From Dastarcus helophoroides (lineage: Eukaryota > Arthropoda > Insecta > Coleoptera > Bothrideridae): 64,000 nt of DNA. Below, in pieces: positions 1-11,568 of this stretch. The first letter of the stretch is position 1; every line of letters begins with the position of its first letter. The notes below the pieces were generated by a model. It saw only the letters and a program-made list of their open reading frames with translations, ran no database searches and had not been told where the DNA came from. The DNA lies in NCBI GenBank assembly GCA_028583605.1, contig CM053327.1, positions 29,376,626-29,440,625 of the forward strand. The letters run 5' to 3'. Made by a program: the position numbers and the translations under genes.

Positions 1-972
1 ATTAAATTCAAAAAGCCAGGCTGAAGGTTTTAGGCTCACAATTTTTATTATCTTTTTTAAAGTGAAGACTTCTTTAGGCGCGTTGAGCGATTTTTGACCG
101 GCGGAAAATATACGGTTTCGAGTCATCATCACGCTAATTCGCATTACAACAACTAAAAGCAAAATACAGTTTCTAAAAGATGAAAAAAATGAAAGCATTT
201 TACTTTTCTTGTACCAAAAAAAATGTGAACTGTTGGTTGTTAATTCAATGATTTTATTATTGGCTGTATTGATTTTTGTTAAAATTAAAACCAGAGGTTA
301 ATAAAGAGCGTAGATCTAGTTTTAGACTCTAGAGATTCCCAAACTTTGGCACTTATGCTCTTGACATCAAAATGTTATCAAGAAGACAGTACAATATAAC
401 ATCAAAAATTTTAATCTGAAAATACCTCCTAACTCCACAATACCGGACACCTTAAATATGTTGCTACAATTCTAAGGCACAAAATCCAAATAATAACGAG
501 ACTCAATGCTTTAAGCCCGCAGAGTATTAAGACCTGAAATATTGACTACTGACAACTAGGTAAAAGTAAAGAGCGGAGCTAACAGATAATGAGATGACAT
601 ATCGCAAAGATCAGAGGCAGCGGTGCCGGCTGCGACCGCAAACAATGGATCACTCCGATCTCACCACAATGCTGCAGATTAGCCATTGCCTTTAACTGCA
701 ATTTGTCCTCTGCTGTTACTGTCCCCTTCGAAATCACCATGGCCGCAAACAAACCATTAGATAATTGATATGTTCGTGATTTTATCGTTAGCATTTATCT
801 ATTTTTTCTCTGCCCTCCGAATGCTGTGATAGTCAAAGAGGCTTAGAAAGGTTTGCATTTTATTGTTTTATTTCAGATGTGTACGATGATCGTTTCAGTT
901 GATATCATTTTTTGATTGACCAATTAAAAAGATGCCAATCAACGGAAAATACCTAGCTTTGCAGTTTAAAAG
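1..972. other. AT-rich non-coding DNA, unassigned
   Basis: No credible gene. Short open frames here lack family similarity. A stretch near 105-150 (ending in ATCACGCTAATTCGCATTAC) resembles 18580-18610, so the left edge may belong to a dispersed repeat shared with that region. Confidence 0.5.
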
Positions 973-1362
973 ATCCAAGGGTCTCCAAATTCTAATTGCG
1001 GATATAAAAGAGGTCAGGAAATTTGTTTGTAAAGCTTTAAGGCTAATTGTCTAAGCCTCGAACTGATCACCAGACGACTTCAGAGAACTATGAATAGAAT
1101 GCTAGAAGCCTTTAAGGTCCAAAGATCTCCAAATTCTAATTGCGGATATAAAAGAAGTCAGGAAATTTGTTTGTAGAGCTTTAAGGCTAATTCTCTAAAC
1201 CCAGAATTGATCATCAGACGACTACAGAGAGCTATGAATAGAATGCTAGAAGCCTTAAAGGTCCAAAAGCCTCCACATTTTAGTTGCGGATATAAAAAAT
1301 GTCATCTAAGCCCAGAATTGGTCACCGGATGACTGCAGAGAGCTACGAATAGAATGCTAAAA
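973..1362. repeat. 144-bp tandem repeat, about 2.7 copies
   Basis: The phrase TCTCCAAATTCTAATTGCGG recurs at about 978, 1123 and, diverged, 1268, each time followed by GATATAAAA and later by AGCTATGAATAGAATGCTA. The third unit lacks about 50 bp. One reading frame gives LINE-like text interrupted by stops, so the unit may derive from a retroelement; this is only a guess. Confidence 0.75.
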
Positions 1363-1419
1363 TACTTTAGCCAATGGAGAATCCAAGATAAGGCAAACAC
1401 CACCCAAACAGTCTTTTTC

Positions 1420-1518
1420 ATCTCTCTGAAGATGATAACTTGGCTATCGAAACGCATTAGAGCAACCTCTTTTATGTTTTTTAATATTTCTTGGTTTCAG
1501 GGAACAAGAGTTGTATGT
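1420..1518. mobile_element. FB-A half copy
   Basis: A single right half of the palindromic FB-A family. It begins at TCTCTCTGAAGATGATAACT and runs through the GAAACGCATTAGAGCAACC block to the TCTTGGTTTCAGGGAACAAG end. No matching left arm is present, so it cannot fold like the complete copies. Confidence 0.75.
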
Positions 1519-1535
1519 TTTTTAACTTTAATCCA

Positions 1536-1905
1536 CTCGCAAAGGGTAACCCCATTATGTCTTCAAAGCACTGCGAGTAGGATGCAGAAACAAGGATAGA
1601 TGGTGATGAACCGCCTTCTTAAACAAGGATAGGTTGTAATTTTTGGGAAAAATTCCTTCCCGTAACGAGTTCCATAGCTTGGAAGAAAAATAGTCTCAGT
1701 AGACAGAAGTCCTTACTGTACCAAGCTGGACCGCACAGGAATCGGCTGTCTCCGACAGTCTTGAATGCCTCAAGAAACTTGCCCTTGAGGAAATCAATCC
1801 TGATAGTACCTGCGGGCATCTTTCATGATAGTACTTGCAGAAAAGAGGCAAGTCGTCAACCATTTCCATTTTAGAAGACTCTAACCATTTGGTCATGTTC
1901 ATTTC
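1536..1905 (-). pseudogene. Retroelement C-terminal tail fragment (tentative LINE)
   Basis: On the minus strand the frames read like the end of a LINE polyprotein (SFFPSYGTRYGKEFFPK followed by a CLRRRFITIYPC-like text), with frameshifts. The same DNA occurs at 39590-40690 and, split by a hAT-like insertion, at 22341-22402 plus 26040-26095. The family assignment rests on a general resemblance to LINE C-termini and is weak. The dispersed repeat itself is clear from the three copies. Confidence 0.5.
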
Positions 1906-1944
1906 CATGGATAAAATGTCGACTGCAGACTTCAGGCAAAGTAA

Positions 1945-2490
1945 CTAGGTGTAATACTCCACAAATAACTGACCTTTCAGGCTCAAATTGATTATGCAGT
2001 GTCTAAAGCCCGAATGCTAAAGGGACTGCTATTAGCAATGGGTGGTAGAAATAGCAAACTGCCCACTGAACTTAAAGTGTTACTCTACAGCATCAATCGT
2101 AAGACCAGTTATGGCCTACGTATCTGTAGCCTGGCCACAGGTTTCCGATAATCAGATGAAGAAACTTCAAGTGTTCCACAACGTCTTTCTAAGACAAGCC
2201 ATGGGGCTCCATGGTTTGTTGCCATGGTGCTCCATGGTTTGTTGCCATGGTTCTCCATAGTTTGTTGCCATGGTGCTCCATGGTTTGATAGAAATGAGCA
2301 ACTCCATAGAGAAGTCGACTTACCTAAGGTAAGAGAATTCCTCAGCAGGGAGGTAAACTGTAGGCAATGCTACGAGCGGAGTCGTCTCCCAATGAGCTAG
2401 TCCGACAAGCAGTTGATTACGATCCAGTCATTCCAAGCAAAATTAGAAGAGCAAGGATGGTCCTCTAGGCTGCAGCAGCGATTGTTGTCC
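1945..2490 (+). pseudogene. Jockey-like reverse transcriptase C-terminus, broken
   Basis: Reading in three pieces gives LGVILHK, LTFQAQIDYAVSKA, then SIVRPVMAYVSVAWP and QMKKLQVFHNVFLRQ. This is the usual order at the C-terminal end of reverse transcriptases from jockey-type non-LTR retrotransposons (the element's own polymerase). At least one stop (after HK) and one frameshift near 2095 break it. Around 2198-2290 the frame is further disrupted by 3-4 copies of a roughly 24-bp unit made of CCATGG palindromes (TCCATGGTTTGTTGCCATGG). No upstream palm motif is visible in the window, so the copy is 5'-truncated. Confidence 0.75.
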
Positions 2491-4080
2491 AACAGGAAAT
2501 TTTTGTGTTTTGTTTGTTTCAGGCAAAACAGCTTGTATACACTGGGAGTCCAATACTATCTTATCTCGCATCTGTAGACTGGCCACAGACTTTTGATAAT
2601 CAGATAAAGAAACTCCAGATGTTCCAGAACGTCTTTCTAGGACAAATCATAGATACTTCACGGTTTGATAGAAATGAGCAACTTCATAGAGAAGTCGACT
2701 TACCTAAGGTGAGAGAATTCCTCAGCAGAAAAATAAACTCTAGGGCAATGCTACGAGCTGAGTCGTATCCCAAGGAGCTAGTCCGACAGATAGTTGATTA
2801 CGATCCAGACATTCCAAGCAAAATCAGAAGAGCGAAGATGGTCCTCTAGGCTACAGCAGCGATTCTCGTCCAATAGGAAATTTTTGTGTTTTGTTTGTTT
2901 TAGGAAAAACAGCTTGAACACACTGGAAGTCCAACACTATCTTATCTCGCATCTGTGCCTGCCCACAGGCTTCTGATAATCAGATAAAGAAACTCCAGAT
3001 GTTCCAGAACGTCTTTCTAGGACAAGTCATAGATACTTCACGGTTTAATAGAAATGAGCAACTCCATAGAGAAGTCGACTTACCTAAGGTGAGAGAATTC
3101 CTCAGCAAGGAAGTAAACTCTAGGACAATGCTACGAGCTGAGTCGTATCCCAAGGAGCTAGTCCGACAGGTAGTTGATTACGATCCAGACATTCCAAGCA
3201 AAATCAGAACAGCGAAGATGGTCCTCTAGGCTGCAGCAGCGATTGTCGTCCAACAGGAAATTTTTGTGTTTTGTTTGTTTCAGGCAAAACAGCTTGTACA
3301 CACTGGAAGTCCAATACTATCTTATCTCGCATCTGTAGCCTGCCCACAGGCTTCTGATAATCAGATGAAGAAACTCCAGGTGTTCCAGAACGTCTTTCTA
3401 GGACAAATCACGGTTTAATAGAAATGAGCATCTCCATAGAGAAGTCAACTTACCTAAGGTGAGAGAATTCCTCAGCAAGGAAGTAAACTCTAGGGCAATG
3501 CTACGAGCGGAGTCGTATCCCAATAAGCTAGTCCGATAGGCAGTTGATTATGATCCAGACATTCCAAGCAGAATCAGAAGAGCGAGGATGTTCCTCTAGG
3601 CTGTAGTAGCGATTGTCTTCCAACATGAAATTTTTGTATTTTGTTTGTTTCAGGCAAAACAGCTTGTACACACCGGAAGTCCAATACTATCTTATCTCGC
3701 ATCTGTAGCCTGGCCATAGGCTTCTGATAATCAGATGAAGAAACTCCAGGTGTTTCAGAACGTCTTTCTAGGACAAACCATAGATGCTCCATTGTTTGAT
3801 AGAAATGAGCAACTTCATAAAGTCGATTTACCTAAGGTGAGAGAATTCCTCAGCAGGAAAATAAACTCTAGGGCAATGCTACGAGCGGAGTCGTATCCCA
3901 ATGAGCTAGTCCGACAGGCAGTTGATTACGATCCAGACATTCCAAGCAGAATTAGAAGAGCGAGGATGTTCCTTTAGATTGTAGTAGCGATTGTTCTTCA
4001 ACAGGAAATTTTTGTATTTTGTTTGTTTTAGTCAAAACAACTTGTAAAGGCTGGAAGTTCAACACTCTCTCATCTCTCCA
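2491..4080 (+). repeat. Tandem array of about 380-bp units derived from jockey RT
   Basis: Units start at the shared phrase AACAGGAAATTTTTGTGTTT at 2491, 2872, 3252, 3622 and 4000; the last is cut after about 80 bp. Each full unit carries the same RT C-terminal segment as the copy at 1945-2490 (motifs KKLQVFQNVFLGQ, RNEQLHREVDLPKVREFLS and ELVRQAVDYDPDIPS) and ends in the same TAG stop. Several units keep an open frame of 80-114 codons. Between units lies TTTTGTTTGTTTCAG, which looks like a splice acceptor. The array is clear; any coding role is not. Confidence 0.85.
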
Positions 4081-5030
4081 GGTGTCCGTAACGGATTTCT
4101 CCTGCTTAACAAAGAAAAAAATATTTGTGTGGACACCACAACAAATGGCAATGAGTGCGTGCCCACGTGTTCCTGTTTTCACAATTTTTCTCGTACCCTA
4201 TTTAAAAGTTTTTATCGTTTAGAACAGGGTCCAAGCACCACGGTAAAATTCCATTGGACTTGTTGAATGCTAATTATGAGGACACTAGTTTTTAAATAAA
4301 ATCAACAAATAAAAAAAATTGCTTTTCAGTGAGTCACATAAGTTACTTTGAATAAATACTAACAAAATACTATTTTTTCAAAATGCATGACCAAACCATC
4401 TTCTAAAATATGGTCAACCTGAAAAAATTTGTCCTTTGATAACGTTCAAGTGCCCTCAATAGTTCACTTTATATACTGTTTGAGCCACTTGTTATATAAA
4501 ATACTATTTGTGTTGTTGTAGCCATGAAATTCTTTATTTTACACTTTTTCCTTTCTCTTCACTTGTCATTAATGACATTGTTTTGATTCAAGTGTTAAAT
4601 AAATGTCATTTTGGAATATAACATTACAAAAAATTAATTTTACTTAGCTTTAATTTTAGTGGTTTTTGATTTAATTTAAAAATTGTAATATTTAACAAAT
4701 ATTTTAAGTTATCAAAATCCCTTTGAATCCTTCTGATGGATGTAGTAAATCATTTTTTTTTATTTTCCCACGTCACGTCACCTGAAGCTGTATGTAGTAG
4801 ATTATCATTAAATTGGAAACAACATCCCTCAATGACAATTTACTACATACTCCCACGTTTAAATATCCATATGGTACTAAAAATCGACGCCCTGCATCGG
4901 CATCTACTTTAATCTCGAACGCCCGATTACCTAGCGTCAGTTGTTTGAAGGGATGTGTGGGAATGTTCTAATGATATTATTGATTTATGGTGTTGCATGA
5001 AAAATATACATCAACCATGATAATCTAGGG
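4081..5030. other. AT-rich non-coding DNA
   Basis: No gene or clear repeat was found. The open frames are short and lack family features. Confidence 0.5.
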
Positions 5031-5110
5031 CAAGGTTTCTTAACCATGGACCTCCAAAGGGACCTTATCATGAGTGTCGGGGGCCAGGGGTCTATGTTCT
5101 ACCTAACAAC
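5031..5110. repeat. hAT-like terminal sequence (possible)
   Basis: CAAGGTTTCTTAACCATGGA has the look of a hAT terminal repeat. A similar inverted sequence, GGTCCGCAACTAGTTTAGAG, lies at 11014-11033 at the other side of the low-complexity block. No convincing 8-bp duplication flanks the pair, so the boundaries of an element here are uncertain. Confidence 0.35.
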
Positions 5111-6469
5111 ATTTATTAAAGGATAAGTAAGGCAGTAATTCAGCTACTACATAATAAAAAGTATTTTTATATTCCCATGTTTTCTTTTTCTATAAATTTT
5201 CCAAGGGGGCATAAACGGAGCTAAAATGGGGCATACTCGAGCCCTTACTCTCCCCCCCCCCTGGCTTATACAGTCAACAGAAAATTTATAGTCTCAGCTT
5301 GGGGAACCTTTATCAGAAATTTACATTTTTTCTTCTTAATTTCCCCTTTCCTTGAAATTTTGCAATTTCTCGAAATTTCGACATTTTTTCGAAATCTTGA
5401 CTTTTTTTCTCAAAATTGTTCTTTTTCTCAAAGTTTTTTTTTCCTTTGAACTTTTGAATATAACCCTAAAATTTGACTTCTTTGATTAAAATTTGACTTT
5501 CTCTAAATATCTACTTTTTTAAGATTTGAATTTTTACAAATTTTTGCATATGAATTTCATCGAATTTTTAATAAAAAGGTTAATCTTTTGAAAACAATAC
5601 TTATATGCAAATTTAGAGAAATATATTTTTGAAAATTTTCAACTTTTCTAAAAAGAAAAAAAAATCGAGAGCAATTTCTTTGGAAATTTCAATTTTTTAA
5701 CCAATTTGCTTTCATCTTGTTTCTTAAAATTGTCCAAATAGTCTAAACAGTAATCTAATCAAATAAAAAGTAAAAAAAGGAGAAAATAACCAACCAACAA
5801 TAACGAAGGTCTCAAAAGGGAGATACGATACTAAATCAGATCAAGTCAGCTTAATTAGGAGGGAAAGAAAAAAAAGAATAAAGCTTACATCTCGACAAGG
5901 TTAAAAGTTACTAAACAACTTTAAAATAATTTAAATCCAAAAAGGAAGAAGAAATCTAAAAAGCCAAAATGTTTCAAAATCTAAAGAAAACAAATACGGT
6001 ACTAAATCCAATCCAAAATAATCAGAAAAAATAAAATATAAACTACATAGCCTCTCAACTCTCATATTGAATTTTTCAAGGAACAATCGCTTAAAATGTC
6101 CAAACTCGATGTAACAATAAATTCCATAAACGACAAAAATTCAAAGAGTCAATCCCCAAGTACAACCAATTAGGTAATCGGAAAGAATGCTAATATTAAA
6201 AAAAAAACTACAACCAAAGAATAAGCAACCTTACCCTTAATTTGTGAATTCATTTTCCCAAAAGTCAAAATATTCCAAACAACTACTAACATCTCAACTC
6301 AAAAATATAATACTAAATCGTTAAAATATCAAAGCAGCCTAAACCATAAACGAAAATCATAAAGGTTGATAGTAACATGTGGTAATCTTAACCTTCCAAA
6401 ACCAGGCTAAACCTGGAATGACTAAGTCATAAACAACAAAAGAACTTAGTCAAAGAGCAATCAAGAGTT

Positions 6470-6742
6470 TTTTTTGTGAAACGGACTAGTCCTTGGTTAT
6501 CTTCAAAAATTGAAATACAAATCTTGTCCCTTAAAACCAAAAAGGATTAAAAAACACAACAAAGGTTACTCTAACACGTTTCGATAGCAAGCTATCATCT
6601 TCAGAGAGATGCTGAAGATGATAGCATCTTCAGAGAGATACTGGAGATGATAGCTTGGCTGTGAAAACGCGTTAGTGCAACTTTTGTTGTGTTCTTTAAT
6701 CTTTCTTGGTTTTAGGGGACAAGATTTGTATTTCAATTTTTT
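6470..6742. mobile_element. FB-A palindromic element, near full length
   Basis: The left arm runs from TGAAACGGACTAGTCCTTGG through CAAATCTTGTCCC to the CTATCATCTTCAGAGAGAT centre. The right arm is its inverse, ending GGGGACAAGATTTGTATTTC. The flanks carry an 11-bp duplication AATCAAGAGTT (6459-6469 and 6743-6753). The centre contains an extra partial repeat of the CTGAAGATGATAGC hairpin. Confidence 0.9.
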
Positions 6743-7932
6743 AATCAAGAGTTACCACCACTGACGTCGCGGTGGGATAGGTTTGGCAGCTTGTCTCCCC
6801 TATGACTTGGGCGGTCATGAAAATTATTCAGCCGAGAAATTTAGATTTATTGCAAATTCAAATTTTCGAAATTCAAAATTTTGAAACTTGGTCAAAATTT
6901 CGAATTTTTACTGAATTTCGACTTTTTTCAAGAAATTTCATTCTCTTCAAAATTTTAACGTTTTTTCAAAATGTCGAGTTTTCAAAATTTGCTTGGATTT
7001 TTGAAATTTTCGATATTAACCTGGACATTCGTCTTTTTCTCAAAATTTCGATATTTTTCTTAAAAAACATATTTTTTGAAATTTTGACATCACAAAATGC
7101 GATATTTTATTTGTGTTTTTGGAGATCTCCAGTTGTTTCTCAAACTTTTTTTTCTCAAAATTTGATTTTCTGTTCGAAATTTGCATTTTCTTCTCGAAAT
7201 GTCTTTTTTTTTTTTTGTTCTCAATCATGTCTTTTTGGAATTTTGACTATTTTTTCAAAATTCTCCTTTTCATTATTTACAAATAGACATTATTCGCAAA
7301 ATTTGTTTGGACTTTATTCAGAAGATTCTATGTCTTTTTCTTAAAATTTGGCTTTCTCTGGAAAAATTTCAAATTTTTTGGAAATTTCGGCCATTTATTC
7401 AAAATTTTGGCTTTTTTTTCGAAATATTCTTATTTTTTTAGCACTGAGTTTTTTTATGAAAATTTTGCGCTTTTAGAAACTAATTTTCCATAAAAGATGA
7501 CAGTTTTCTTTTAAAGTTTGCCATTTCCCGAAATGATATTTAATTCAAAATTAAATATTTATTATTTCTGGACATTTCGACTGTTTCCCCAAAATTCGTC
7601 TTCATCTAGAAATTTTAACTTTTTCTCTTCAAATAAGTCTCATTCCTAAATTTTGCCTTTTCCTCGATTTTTTCGAAACTTCAATTTTATTTAAAAATTC
7701 AACTTTTTGACTTTTCTTTCTAAATTCAAAAGACCTTTTTTTCGAAATTATGCCATTTTCTGTGTTCGTCTTTTTTGACCTTTTTAATTTTCGACCTTTT
7801 CAGGTTTGACTTTTCTAAAGTTTCAACTTTTTTTTGCTTTACTTTATAAATGTTGACCTTTCTCCCAAAATGCGATGTTTATGTTTCTAGAAATGTCAAC
7901 TTTTTCCATAAAATTGGCTTTTTTTTGAAGTT

Positions 7933-8049
7933 TCGAAAAATTGAAACACAAAAACTTATTCCTGAAACCAAGAAAGATTAAAAAAAAACACAACAAAGGT
8001 TTCTCTAACGCGTTTCGACAGCCAAGCTATCATCTTCAAAGAGATACCC
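7933..8049. mobile_element. FB-A left-half copy
   Basis: Only one arm: AAACACAAAAACTTATTCC, then the CCTGAAACCAAGAAAGATTA block, CTCTAACGCGTTTCGACAGC and the hairpin CAAGCTATCATCTTCAAAGA. The copy ends at the centre of the palindrome. Confidence 0.85.
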
Positions 8050-8142
8050 AAATTTGTTTATTTTCTCTAGATTGGATCAAAATGTCAAGAAATAAGTAAA
8101 AATGTCGAGGAAAAAATTATTGAGAAAAATTTAAATATACAC

Positions 8143-9420
8143 ATGTCAACATTTACATACAAAATTTACAAATTTCAGAAAAATTTGTTTCGAGATTGCA
8201 ATTTATTTTCTCAAAATTCAACATTTTCTGAAAAGATTGCCTGTTTTTCAGAAATTTCCACCTTTGGAAATTCTGACTTTCAATTTTCGACATTTTTCGA
8301 GTTTTGTTTTTTAGAAAGAATGAATTTTTATTTTAGATTTGATTTTCTAAATATTTCGACTTGTTCTGAAATCTGGCTTTTTTTCTCTAAATTCGTCTAT
8401 ATTTCGAAATTACAAATTTATATTTAAAATTGTACCTATTTCTTTCAAAGTTGAACTTTGTTTTCAAAATTTGGAATATGGTCTAAAAATTTGGACCTTT
8501 TTCTCGAAATTTGGGCGGAATTTTTCATAAAGACTTTTTTTTGCCGAAATCAATTCAATCTTGGGAAATTTTGACTTTTCCAATTTTCGACATTTTTCAA
8601 GTTTTTTTTCGAAAGAATGAGTTTTTATTTTAGATTTGGTTTTCTAAAAATTTCAGCCTGTTCCGAAACCTGGCTTTTTTTCTAAATTCGTCTATATTTC
8701 TAAATTACGAATTTATATTCAAATTCTTTCAAAATTGAACTTTGTTTTTGAAATTTGGAATGTTTTCTAGAAACTTGGACCTTTTTCTCGAAATTTGAGC
8801 GACATTTTTCACAAAGAGTTTTCTTGCCGAAATCAATTCAATCTTTGGAAATTTTGACTTTTCAAATTTTCGACATTTTTTGATTTTTTTTTTTTCGAAA
8901 GAATGAGTTTTTATTTTAGATTTTATTTTCTAAAAATTTCAAATGATTCCGAAACCTGGCTTTTTCCTCTAAGTTCGTCTATATTTCTAAATTACGAATT
9001 TGTACTCTAAAGTCCACCTTTTTCTTTTAAAATTGAACATTATTTTCGAAATTTTAAATCTATTCTAGAAATTTTGACCTTTTTCTCGATATTTCTGCGG
9101 CATTTTTCACAAAGACTTTTTTGCTGAAATCAATTCAATCTTTGGAAATTTAGATTTTTCCAATTTTCGACATTTTTCGAATTTTTTTTCGAAAGAATGA
9201 GTTTTTATTTTAGATTTGATTTTTTTTTAATTTCAACTTGTTTCGAAATCTGGCTTTTTCTTCTAAATGCGTCTATATTTCTAAATTACGAATTTGTACT
9301 CTAGACTCCACCCTTTTTCTTCAAAATTGAACTTTATTTTCAAAATTTTAAATATCTTCTAGAAATTTCAACCTTTTTTTTCAAAATTTTTGCATTTTTG
9401 CTTTTTTTACCGAAATCCAT
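8143..9420. repeat. About 290-bp tandem repeat within the low-complexity tract
   Basis: The phrase CCGAAATCAATTCAATCTT (or near variants) recurs near 8551, 8834 and 9131, each followed by CAATTTTCGACATTTTT, a GAAAGAATGAGTTTTTATTT block and a TCTATATTTCTAAATTACG block. An earlier diverged unit begins near 8143. Single related units appear near 15120-15900 and 17100-17400. Confidence 0.7.
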
Positions 9421-9599
9421 TTTTCTTAATGTCCAACTTTTTGTAAATTTATTTTTTAAATTTAAAATTTGGGAAATTTCAACTTGTCCCTCAAAATTTG
9501 TCTTGTTTTTGAAATTTAGACTTGTTCCTCAAAATTCAACATTTTATATTTTTAGAAACCAAAAAAAAAATTTTAATTCGATTTACAGGCCTTTTTTCT

Positions 9600-9725
9600 A
9601 GAGTAACAAATTTCTACCTAATCTGGGGATTCATTAAGGAAAAATTACATTTATACTGAGGCTGAAAATTTTTTTCCGCAGAATGGAATCCAGTCTACTT
9701 CCACGGAAAAGGGTCCGTGGTTTTT
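9600..9725. repeat. Subterminal repeat, first copy
   Basis: The segment GGGATTCATTAAGGAAAAAT ... CCACGGAAAAGGGTCCGTGG is repeated at about 10895-10998. The CCACGG/CCGTGG ends form a short hairpin. The second copy is followed by the possible hAT-like right end at 11014-11033. Confidence 0.6.
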
Positions 9726-10255
9726 TCCTCAAGTTTCGACTTTTTTCCGAAATGTTTATTTTTCCAAAATAAACAAATTTTCATCAAAATTTCAAAAATT
9801 CTGGGAATAATATTTTTAGGAAACTTTGAGAAAAGAATTCAATGGCGTACTTCAAAAAATCGTTTTTTTTTCTTAAAATCCAATTTGTTAATAATCGGAT
9901 TTTTCTGAAATTTTTTTGGAATGTGGGTTTTGAGAAAGTTCAAATTATCTCTTAACATTGTTCTTATTTTTGAAATTTTGACTTTACCTCAAAATTCAAT
10001 GTCTCATGTTTCTGTAAATGAAAATTGGGCTATTTCTCAAAATTTCGACTTTTTCTCAAAATTTGTTCATTTTTTTAAACTTTTATATAAACTTTAATAA
10101 AAACCTAAAAATTCTGAGGATAAAATTTTTAGTAAATTTTAACACAGACCATTTGTAAATTTGAAGATTGTGTCAAAATTTAAATGAAGTAAAATTCTAA
10201 GAGTAATATTTCTGAAAATTGCTTTCTCTAAATTTGACTTGTTCTGGTAATAGCG

Positions 10256-10758
10256 TACAGGATATACTTCTTCCGAAATTGGACCGTGTCAAAGAACTAC
10301 TAAAAGTGTTCGACTTTTCGCCCACCATCGTAGGGGGCTTCTTCAGGAACAAAGAAAGAAAAATGGATGAAAAGAGGAATATGAGGGAATATGCAAAAAA
10401 GAAAAAGGCCAATTTCAAAACATCAGAGCACGATAACTGAGCATGTCCACCATACCAGAGACGAGCTCTTCTGAATTGAAAATTGGTACAAAGGATAAGA
10501 AAGTTTAGACAGAAGAGCACGGTAAGTCAGTATGTCCACCATACCAGAGGCGAAACTCTTCTGAATTGAAACTTGGTACAAAGGATAAGAAAGTTTAGAC
10601 AGAAGAGCACGGTAACTCAGTATGTCCACCACACCAGAGGCGAAACTCTTGATGGTGGGCGAAACGTCGAACACTTTTAGTAGTTCTTTGACACGGTCCA
10701 ATCCCGGAAGAAGTATATCCTGTACTGACTCTGGCCGTGGAAGCCTTCGTTGTCACAC
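10256..10758. mobile_element. FB-B insertion with 12-bp target duplication
   Basis: A 503-bp insertion flanked by CTGGTAATAGCG (10244-10255 and 10759-10770). Its ends are inverted copies of each other (about 10256-10345 against 10650-10735), each with the block AAGAACTACTAAAAGTGTTC or its complement. The core holds about 2.5 tandem copies of an 83-bp unit containing TATGTCCACCATACCAGAGG. The left arm, read on the minus strand, carries CTGAAGA, a GC-rich hairpin, then GAAAAGTCG; the right arm has GGGCGAAACGTCG. A second copy of the family lies at 43543-43889. The style resembles Penelope-like retroelement ends, but no reverse transcriptase is present. Confidence 0.85.
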
Positions 10759-11332
10759 CTGGTAATAGCGACTTTGTTTCCAAAATTCGATTTTTAAAAA
10801 TTTCGACATTTTTGGATGTATTTCGAAATATGTGATTTTTCTTTTAAATTCGATTTACACGGCATTTTCCCAAAGTAAAAAATGTCGACTTTATCTAGGA
10901 ATTCATTAAGGAAAAATTACATTTCTGCTCAGGTTGAATTTTTTTTTGTCCGCAGAAGGAAATCCAGCTTACGCCCACGGAAAAGGGTCCGTGGTGTTTC
11001 CGAAAGTTTGAAGGTGGTCCGCAACTAGTTTAGAGGCTGCTAAATATTAATAATTTAACTACAAATAGTTTTAATGTAATTGTAAATAAAGAAAATGTTT
11101 AATTATATAATGAAAGTCTGTTATAATTGATACTTTTTCTAGTATCATATTTTAAAAAAATATACAAAATTTGTTGAAGTAATTGAAAACTGTTGACAAA
11201 TTTCTGACACGCGAATAACATGATAGAAAATTTCGATAATAGATCCTAATTAGGAATCAAAAGAAGACAGACGAATATTTTAAATTACACCAAACTAAGA
11301 GAAAACATTTTTTAAATTTTCACTATTTTTTG
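10759..11332. other. End of low-complexity tract and AT-rich spacer
   Basis: Holds the second copy of the subterminal repeat (about 10895-10998), the possible hAT-like end at 11014-11033, and then plain AT-rich sequence without genes. Confidence 0.5.
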
Positions 11333-11568
11333 TTGAAATGCAAATATTGTCCCCTGAAACCAAGAAAGATTAAAAAACACAACAAGGCTGCTCTAACGCG
11401 TTTGATAGCCAAGCTATCATCTTCAGTATCTCTCTGAAGATGATAGCTTGGCCATCGAAATGCATTAGAGCAACCTTGTTGTGTTTCTTAATCTTTTTTG
11501 GTTTCAAGGGACAAGATTTGTATTTCAACTTTTGAAGATAATCAAGGACCACTCCGTCCCGCCAAAAA
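11333..11568. mobile_element. FB-A palindromic element
   Basis: Both arms are present: ATTGTCCCCTGAAACCAAGA on the left and its inverse on the right, ending GATAATCAAGGACCACTCCG. The central hairpin is CTGAAGATGATAGCTTGGCC followed by ATCGAAATGC. A possible target duplication TATTTTTTG/TATTTTTG flanks it. Confidence 0.85.

Larger units (their letters stand above)
5320..9900. repeat. Low-complexity AT-rich degenerate repeat tract
   Basis: Endless variants of TTTCGAAATTTTGACTTTTT. The + strand is T-rich at 5320-5720, A-rich at about 5720-6440, then T-rich again to 9900. Long frames in it (for example 6802-7344) are Phe/Ile/Ser-rich translations of the repeat, not genes. FB-A insertions lie at 6470-6742 and 7933-8049. 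Confidence 0.85.

Noticed and set aside
6802..7344. 180-codon open frame
   Set aside because: It is a Phe/Ser/Ile-rich translation of the AT-rich degenerate repeat; similar frames appear wherever the tract lacks stops by chance.
10197..10783. Overlapping frames on both strands of the FB-B insertion
   Set aside because: They arise from inverted and tandem repeats within the element; their text repeats with the 83-bp unit.
5031..11033. A fourth hAT-like element spanning the first AT tract
   Set aside because: The two ends look hAT-like, but I could not find a matching 8-bp duplication, so only the possible left end is listed.
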